Below are positions 60,058-64,000 of a DNA stretch of 64,000 nt, piece by piece. The position numbers and the translations under genes are program-made. This DNA comes from Pseudomonas umsongensis (GTDB lineage Bacteria; Pseudomonadota; Gammaproteobacteria; Pseudomonadales; Pseudomonadaceae): positions 1,674,001-1,738,000 of the forward strand of contig NZ_NIWU01000001.1 of assembly GCF_002236105.1 (NCBI RefSeq), given 5' to 3'. The notes under the pieces are model-generated. The model did no database searches. It saw nothing but the letters and a program-made list of their open reading frames with translations, and was not told the DNA's origin. Numbering within the stretch: position 1 is the first letter of the stretch; each line of letters begins with the position of its first letter.

Positions 60058-60210
60058 GTCCGCAAAGCCTCACAGTTCTTGTTGTTATTCTCGACCGCTT
60101 CGCCGAGCGGTTCGGTAAATAGTGTTTCGTACTCCAGCCAACCCCTCCCTTGGCGGCCGCCGGGCCTCATTCAACAGACTCCGGCGTCGGCTTTCCAGCG
60201 CGCAAAGCGA

Positions 60211-61161
60211 TTAAATGTCCAATACCAGACGAGCGGAAAGTGCCCGTGAAACGCAGGCGCAAATCTGCTGGTTGGAGGCCTTTTCCTTGTTGGAAAGGCA
60301 GTTGTCGCGGTGCTCCGGCACGCCTTCCAGCACTTCGACGATGCAGGTGCCGCAGATGCCTTCGCGGCACTCGGTGTCGATGTCGCAACCGTGGGCCTGT
60401 AATACGTCCACCAGGCTGGTGTTGGCCGGCACTTGCAGCACTACACCGGAACTGGCCAGCTGCACTTCGAAACTGCCGGCCGGAGCGCTGTTGGCCGCCG
60501 GATCCGCAGCGAAGTGTTCAAGGTGAATGGCCTCATCGGCGCGACTGCGCGCAGCCACTTCCACCACTTTTTTCATGAACGGTGCCGGGCCGCAGGTGTA
60601 GACGTGGGCCGCCGGGTTGGCGCGATCCAGGCATGCGCTCAATGCAGCGTCCAGATCGCCCGGTTCGACGCCGTAGTGGAACTCTACGTGATCGGCGAAA
60701 TTCGTTGCCAGCAGTTCGGTAAACGCGGCGTACTGCGCCGAGCGGGCGAAGTAATGCAGGCGATACGGCTGGCCGCTTTCCGCCAGTCGATAGGCCATGC
60801 TCAACAGGGGCGTCACGCCAATGCCAGCGGCGAACAGCACATGTTCGCGGGCATCGGGATCGAGGTGGAACAGGTTGCGCGGCGCGCCCATTTCCAGCTC
60901 CATCCCCTCTTCCACTTGCTCATGCAGGGCCTGCGAGCCCCCGCGTGAATTTGCCTCTTTTTTCACCGCCACCAGATAGGCGCGGCGATCCTGTGGCGGA
61001 CTGCACAGGGAATACTGGCGGGTCACGCCGGTCGGCCCGGTCAGGTCGACGTGGGCACCCGGTTCATAGGTGTCGAGCGGCTGGCCGTCACTGCGCACGA
61101 GGCGAAAGGAACGGATATCCTGCGCTTCTTCGACGATCCTTTCGATTTTCACCTTCATCAT
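60211..61161 (-). CDS. Ferredoxin reductase of the dioxygenase (PDR/VanB type), IacF-like
   Basis: 316 residues in PDR order: FMN-type domain (RQYSLCSPPQDRRAYLVAVKKE), NAD domain (HVLFAAGIGVTPLLSMAYRL; VYTCGPAPFMKKV), then a C-terminal plant-type [2Fe-2S] domain (CDIDTECREGICGTCIVEVLEG, final Cys in HRDNCLS). It feeds electrons from NADH to the Rieske dioxygenase. The ATG at 61161 follows AGGTG by 6 bases; a further start at 61197 is not supported. Last gene of the minus-strand operon. Confidence 0.88.
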   Translation of the reverse strand: MMKVKIERIVEEAQDIRSFRLVRSDGQPLDTYEPGAHVDLTGPTGVTRQYSLCSPPQDRRAYLVAVKKEANSRGGSQALHEQVEEGMELEMGAPRNLFHLDPDAREHVLFAAGIGVTPLLSMAYRLAESGQPYRLHYFARSAQYAAFTELLATNFADHVEFHYGVEPGDLDAALSACLDRANPAAHVYTCGPAPFMKKVVEVAARSRADEAIHLEHFAADPAANSAPAGSFEVQLASSGVVLQVPANTSLVDVLQAHGCDIDTECREGICGTCIVEVLEGVPEHRDNCLSNKEKASNQQICACVSRALSARLVLDI

Positions 61162-61200
61162 GGCATCACCTGAATACTGTTGTCTTGGGTACTGCATCCT

Positions 61201-61298
61201 GTAGGAGCGAGCATGCTCGCGATGAACCTGAGGTCGCCACGGGGTGTCAGGTTTCCCGTGTCATCGTTGACGACCATCGCGAGCGCGCTCGCTCCTAC
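61201..61298. repeat. REP-type inverted doublet inside the dioxygenase operon
   Basis: GTAGGAGCGAGCATGCTCGC and GCGAGCGCGCTCGCTCCTAC arms around a middle resembling other copies. It separates the SDR gene from the reductase gene and may lower expression of the latter. Confidence 0.85.
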
Positions 61299-61319
61299 AG
61301 GGGGGCATTTTTCTGTGGC

Positions 61320-62060
61320 TTAGCGCATGAACAGGCCGCCGTTGACGTCCAGGCACGCGCCGGTGACGGACGTGGCGTTGTCGGCGATCAACAACAGCAC
61401 GCTGTCGGCGATGAACGCCGGGTCGCCGAGGGTGCCGGCCGGGATCATTTTCAGGATCTGTTCCAGACGCTCCGGGGCCACGGTTTCGCGCACGATCGGC
61501 AAGTCCAGCGGACCTGGCGAGATGCTGTTGACCGTCACCCCTTGCGGCGCCAGTTCACGGGCAAAGACTTTGGTCAGCGTCGCCACGCCGCCCTTGGCCG
61601 CGGCGTAATGCGCGCCGGTCGCGGTGCCGCCGTTTTGCCCGGCCAGGGAAGCGATGTTGACGATGCGGCCAAAGCCACGCTCGGCGAAGTGTGCGCCGAA
61701 CACCTGGCAGGCGACGAAGGTGCCGCGCAGGTTGATCGCCATCGACTCGTCGAACTCTTCGGGCGTGATGTCCATCAGCGCCGCGACTTTCGACACCCCG
61801 GCGTTGTTCACCAGGATGTCGCAGCCGCCCCAGTGCTCGACCAACACGTCGCGGGCATGCTGGAAGTCGGACTTGCTGCGCACGTCCAGCTCAATGGCGA
61901 TAGCACTGGCACCACTGGCATCCAGCTCGGCAGCCAGTTGACGCACGCCATCGAGGCGCACATCGGCCAGGGCGACGCGATACCCCGCCCCGTGCAGACG
62001 ACGGGCGATGCACTCGCCCAGTCCGCGCGAGGCACCTGTTACAAGGGCTACTCGACTCAT
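61320..62060 (-). CDS. Short-chain dehydrogenase/reductase, IacE-like
   Basis: A 246-residue SDR with the NAD motif ALVTGASRGLGECIA, NNAG (DILVNNAGVSKVAAL), catalytic Ser in VNIASLAGQ and Tyr-x3-Lys in HYAAAKGG (Tyr-Ala-Ala-Ala-Lys). In the iac set an SDR of this size oxidises or reduces an indole ring intermediate. GAGG precedes the ATG. It follows the small subunit by 10 bases. Confidence 0.85.
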   Translation of the reverse strand: MSRVALVTGASRGLGECIARRLHGAGYRVALADVRLDGVRQLAAELDASGASAIAIELDVRSKSDFQHARDVLVEHWGGCDILVNNAGVSKVAALMDITPEEFDESMAINLRGTFVACQVFGAHFAERGFGRIVNIASLAGQNGGTATGAHYAAAKGGVATLTKVFARELAPQGVTVNSISPGPLDLPIVRETVAPERLEQILKMIPAGTLGDPAFIADSVLLLIADNATSVTGACLDVNGGLFMR

Positions 62061-62070
62061 GATGTTGCCC

Positions 62071-62571
62071 TCACAGGAGGAAGCCGAGCGCGCTCAGGCT
62101 GTCGGTGGAGTTGATCAGCCGTACCACTTTGCGCTCCAGGGTCGGCACGCCATCGGTGAAACGGATGCGGTGGTTCAGGTCGGCCACGAACGGTGTGTGC
62201 ACGCCGCGTTTGTAGGCGTACAGCAGCTGCGCCGAGTTGACTTCGACGATGTCACCGGCGGCTTCGACCAGGCGGAAACGCGAGATCGTGCGAATGGTTT
62301 TCGCCGCATCCACCGCCGACGGCGAATAGCCGGCGGTCAGGCGTTCGATGCGCAGGTCACGCATGCGTGCGTCGTCGTAGGCGTAGTTCAGCGTCGCCTC
62401 GAAGTCTTCGGTGTCCGGGTCGATCGGCACGATGTACTTGCCGCTTTCACTCCACAAGGTCGCCCACTCGGCGTAGTGCTTGTGGTCGAGCAGTTCGGCC
62501 TCGCGCCAGATGAATTCGATGGCCTGGGCCAGCGGGCCGGAAAAACCGTTCAGGGTGTCGTGATTGCTCAT
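62071..62571 (-). CDS. Aromatic-ring dioxygenase small subunit, IacD-like
   Basis: 166 residues of the ring-hydroxylating-dioxygenase beta-subunit fold (AIEFIWREAELLDHKHYAEWATLWSESGKYIVPID, LRIERLTAGYSPSAVDAAKTIRTISRF). It forms the beta part of the alpha-beta oxygenase. The ATG at 62571 overlaps the large-subunit stop (ATGA); the in-frame start at 62592 would be inside the large subunit gene. Confidence 0.88.
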   Translation of the reverse strand: MSNHDTLNGFSGPLAQAIEFIWREAELLDHKHYAEWATLWSESGKYIVPIDPDTEDFEATLNYAYDDARMRDLRIERLTAGYSPSAVDAAKTIRTISRFRLVEAAGDIVEVNSAQLLYAYKRGVHTPFVADLNHRIRFTDGVPTLERKVVRLINSTDSLSALGFLL

Positions 62572-63851
62572 TGGCTCATCATCCTTTTCCACATGTCGTA
62601 GGCTCCGCGCATGCCGCCCTCGTCGGTGGCGTGGCTGACCTTGTCGCCGTTTTCAGCGGTGATTTCGCGGTTCAGGCCGCGGTTGACCAGGATTGGCGCA
62701 TCGACGCCGGCGTACGAGCCACGCTGCACGCGGTCCCAGGCTTCGGCATCGTCAGGGCTGCCGAAACCGAACGGGCCCTGGAAGTGTTCGTGAATGCGCA
62801 TGCGTTCGCGGTTGGCGATTTCCGGGCCGCCGTCCATGCCCAGGGCAACGTGACGGATCTCGGTTTCAGTGACCGACACCGGACGCAGCACGCGGAAGAA
62901 CGACATCGACATGGCCACGTTGGGGAACAGGTTCAGGTTGAAACCGGCGCCGTGCAGCGAGCGCACGATGCGCCGTACCTGGTCGGCCGGCAGGGTCTTC
63001 GACAGTTCTTCAGTGACGTGGGCGAAGCGCTCTTGCAATTGTTCAGTGCCGTCGTCGTGATCAAGATCAACGTGCTCCGGCACCATCACCATCACACTGT
63101 GGCCGTTGCCCAGGGAGTGAGTGACCGCTTGCTCGTCGGTCATGAACGAAAGCATTTCCGAGGTTTCTTCATCCACCGACGACATGAACGACTTGTGCAC
63201 GATCGGGAAGTGGTAACCGTCGGTGGTGTTTTCCAGCTGGATCTTCCAGTTGCCCTTGAAGCTGAACTTGTGTTCGCCCTGGGTCTTGATCGGGTAACCG
63301 GCGCCCTGCTTCATGAACAGGTCCATCCAGTGTTTGGCGCCGCCGAGGAAGTCTTCCAGCGGTTCGATCTCATCGTTGTAGCTGGCGAACACCATGCCGG
63401 CGTAACTCTCGACGCGCAGGCTGGTCAGCGGCAATTCGGACTTTTCCAGGATGCCTTCGTAGCCATCCGGATACGGCAGCGCACGCAGCTTGCCGTCCAG
63501 GCCATAGGACCAGCTGTGGTACGGGCAAGTGAAACCGGTGGCGTTGCCCTTGTGCTTCTCGCACACGGTGGCACCGCGGTGGCGGCAACGGTTTTCCAGC
63601 ACGTTGATGTTGTTCTTCTTGTCGCGAACGACGATCACCGGGCGACGGCCAATGGTGGCGGTCTTGAAGTCGCCGCTGTTGCGCACTTCGCTTTCGTGGG
63701 CGACCCACACCCAGGTGCGGTAGAAAATCTTTTCCAGCTCGGCTTCGAACAGCGCCGGGTCGTTGTACAGCGAGACATCGACGCGGTCGTGCTGGACCAG
63801 CTCTTCGGGGCTTTTCGACGTTGCGATCAGCCGGTATTCATGAGTGCTCAT
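62568..63851 (-). CDS. Rieske aromatic-ring dioxygenase large subunit, IacC-like
   Basis: 427 residues. The Rieske [2Fe-2S] ligands Cys89, His91, Cys109 and His112 lie in CRHRGATVC..GFTCPYHSWSYG. The non-heme iron site has NTTDGYHFPIVH (His-x4-His). It oxygenates the ring of an aromatic acid; the operon makes indole-3-acetate the best guess, with benzoate or anthranilate-type substrates as alternatives. GAGGAG is 6 bases before the ATG at 63851, so the longer frame to 63980 is rejected (it would run into the amidase gene). Confidence 0.88.
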   Translation of the reverse strand: MSTHEYRLIATSKSPEELVQHDRVDVSLYNDPALFEAELEKIFYRTWVWVAHESEVRNSGDFKTATIGRRPVIVVRDKKNNINVLENRCRHRGATVCEKHKGNATGFTCPYHSWSYGLDGKLRALPYPDGYEGILEKSELPLTSLRVESYAGMVFASYNDEIEPLEDFLGGAKHWMDLFMKQGAGYPIKTQGEHKFSFKGNWKIQLENTTDGYHFPIVHKSFMSSVDEETSEMLSFMTDEQAVTHSLGNGHSVMVMVPEHVDLDHDDGTEQLQERFAHVTEELSKTLPADQVRRIVRSLHGAGFNLNLFPNVAMSMSFFRVLRPVSVTETEIRHVALGMDGGPEIANRERMRIHEHFQGPFGFGSPDDAEAWDRVQRGSYAGVDAPILVNRGLNREITAENGDKVSHATDEGGMRGAYDMWKRMMSQ

Positions 63852-63880
63852 GCGGTTCTCCTCATGGCTTCTTGTTAGAT

Positions 63881-64000
63881 TTAAAGGATTGAGGCTTGCA
63901 GCTGCGCACCGAAGGCGCAGACCAGTTCGTCCTGACCTTTGCGACCGACAATCTGCAGGCCGACTTTCAGCCCGCCGCAATCGAGTTCCACCGGCACCGT
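63881..64000 (-). CDS. Amidase C-terminus, IacH-like, 5' end outside the window
   Basis: The minus-strand frame from 64000 to a TAA at 63881-63883 encodes 39 residues, beginning TVPVELDCGGLKVGLQIVGR and ending FGAQLQASIL. This is the conserved end of the GatA/AtzF-type amidase family (P-V-G-L-Q-x-I-G-R). It lies 29 bases upstream of the dioxygenase large subunit gene. An amidase gene (iacH) accompanies the iac dioxygenase genes in P. putida, which supports the cluster call. Confidence 0.8.
   Translation of the reverse strand, partial: TVPVELDCGGLKVGLQIVGRKGQDELVCAFGAQLQASIL

Overview
The window looks like chromosomal DNA from a fluorescent-group Pseudomonas. It is GC-rich, with many co-directional gene pairs, the Pseudomonas REP-type palindromes (GTAGGAGCGAGC.., GTTCCCACGCTCTGCGTGGGAA, and an AAAAGATCGCAG type), and gene families typical of soil and plant-associated strains. 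I saw no tRNA, rRNA, CRISPR array, prophage or transposase gene. This assignment comes from reading the sequence, not from a search.

Layout. 1-4.2 kb: the end of a CAP-domain protein, a GlxA-type AraC regulator, and a winged-helix regulator paired with a small beta-propeller protein. 4.3-6.7 kb: a glycine-zipper lipoprotein, then tandem ohr genes and ohrR sharing an operator-like palindrome. 6.7-12.5 kb: a polyamine-type binding protein, a GST, and a reverse transsulfuration pair (cystathionine beta-synthase plus a gamma-lyase/synthase family enzyme). 12.6-22.5 kb: thioesterase, DUF2252 protein, lipoprotein, a 27-residue membrane peptide, a malate:quinone oxidoreductase with a signal peptide, a short-type ilvD, a chemoreceptor and a YjdF-type membrane protein. 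22.5-26.2 kb: nirBD with a sigma-54 promoter and an ANTAR-type two-hexaloop leader ending in a terminator. 27.4-34.9 kb: orphan ybdD, SCO-PCuAC copper delivery genes, msrA, katG and an RlhA-like U32 protein. 35.9-44.2 kb: RidA, an unusual adenylation-carrier-acyltransferase fusion, an AraC/AhpD-like/glutaredoxin group, and a tctCBA tricarboxylate transporter. 44.4-53.6 kb: an MscS-family channel, a cytochrome c with a phenylacetaldehyde-dehydrogenase-type enzyme, a GT25 enzyme, an outer-membrane barrel and a second chemoreceptor. 53.9-57.5 kb: an operon of permease, phospho-lyase-type PLP enzyme and small-molecule kinase. 57.6-64 kb: a flavin reductase, a FixJ-type response regulator, a FeaR-like regulator, and an operon (amidase, Rieske dioxygenase large and small subunits, SDR, ferredoxin reductase) matching the indole-3-acetate (iac) catabolic set. 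It runs off the right edge.

The gene-poor stretches are not empty. Four large (0.7-0.9 kb) mosaic inverted-repeat elements with GTACATATCC/GGATATGTAC-type ends lie between co-directional genes. Short REP doublets or hairpins occupy most junctions between convergent genes and probably act as terminators. The observations I rate highest are the adenylation-carrier-acyltransferase fusion, the nirB ANTAR leader, the kinase/phospho-lyase operon, the composite repeats and the 27-residue peptide gene.
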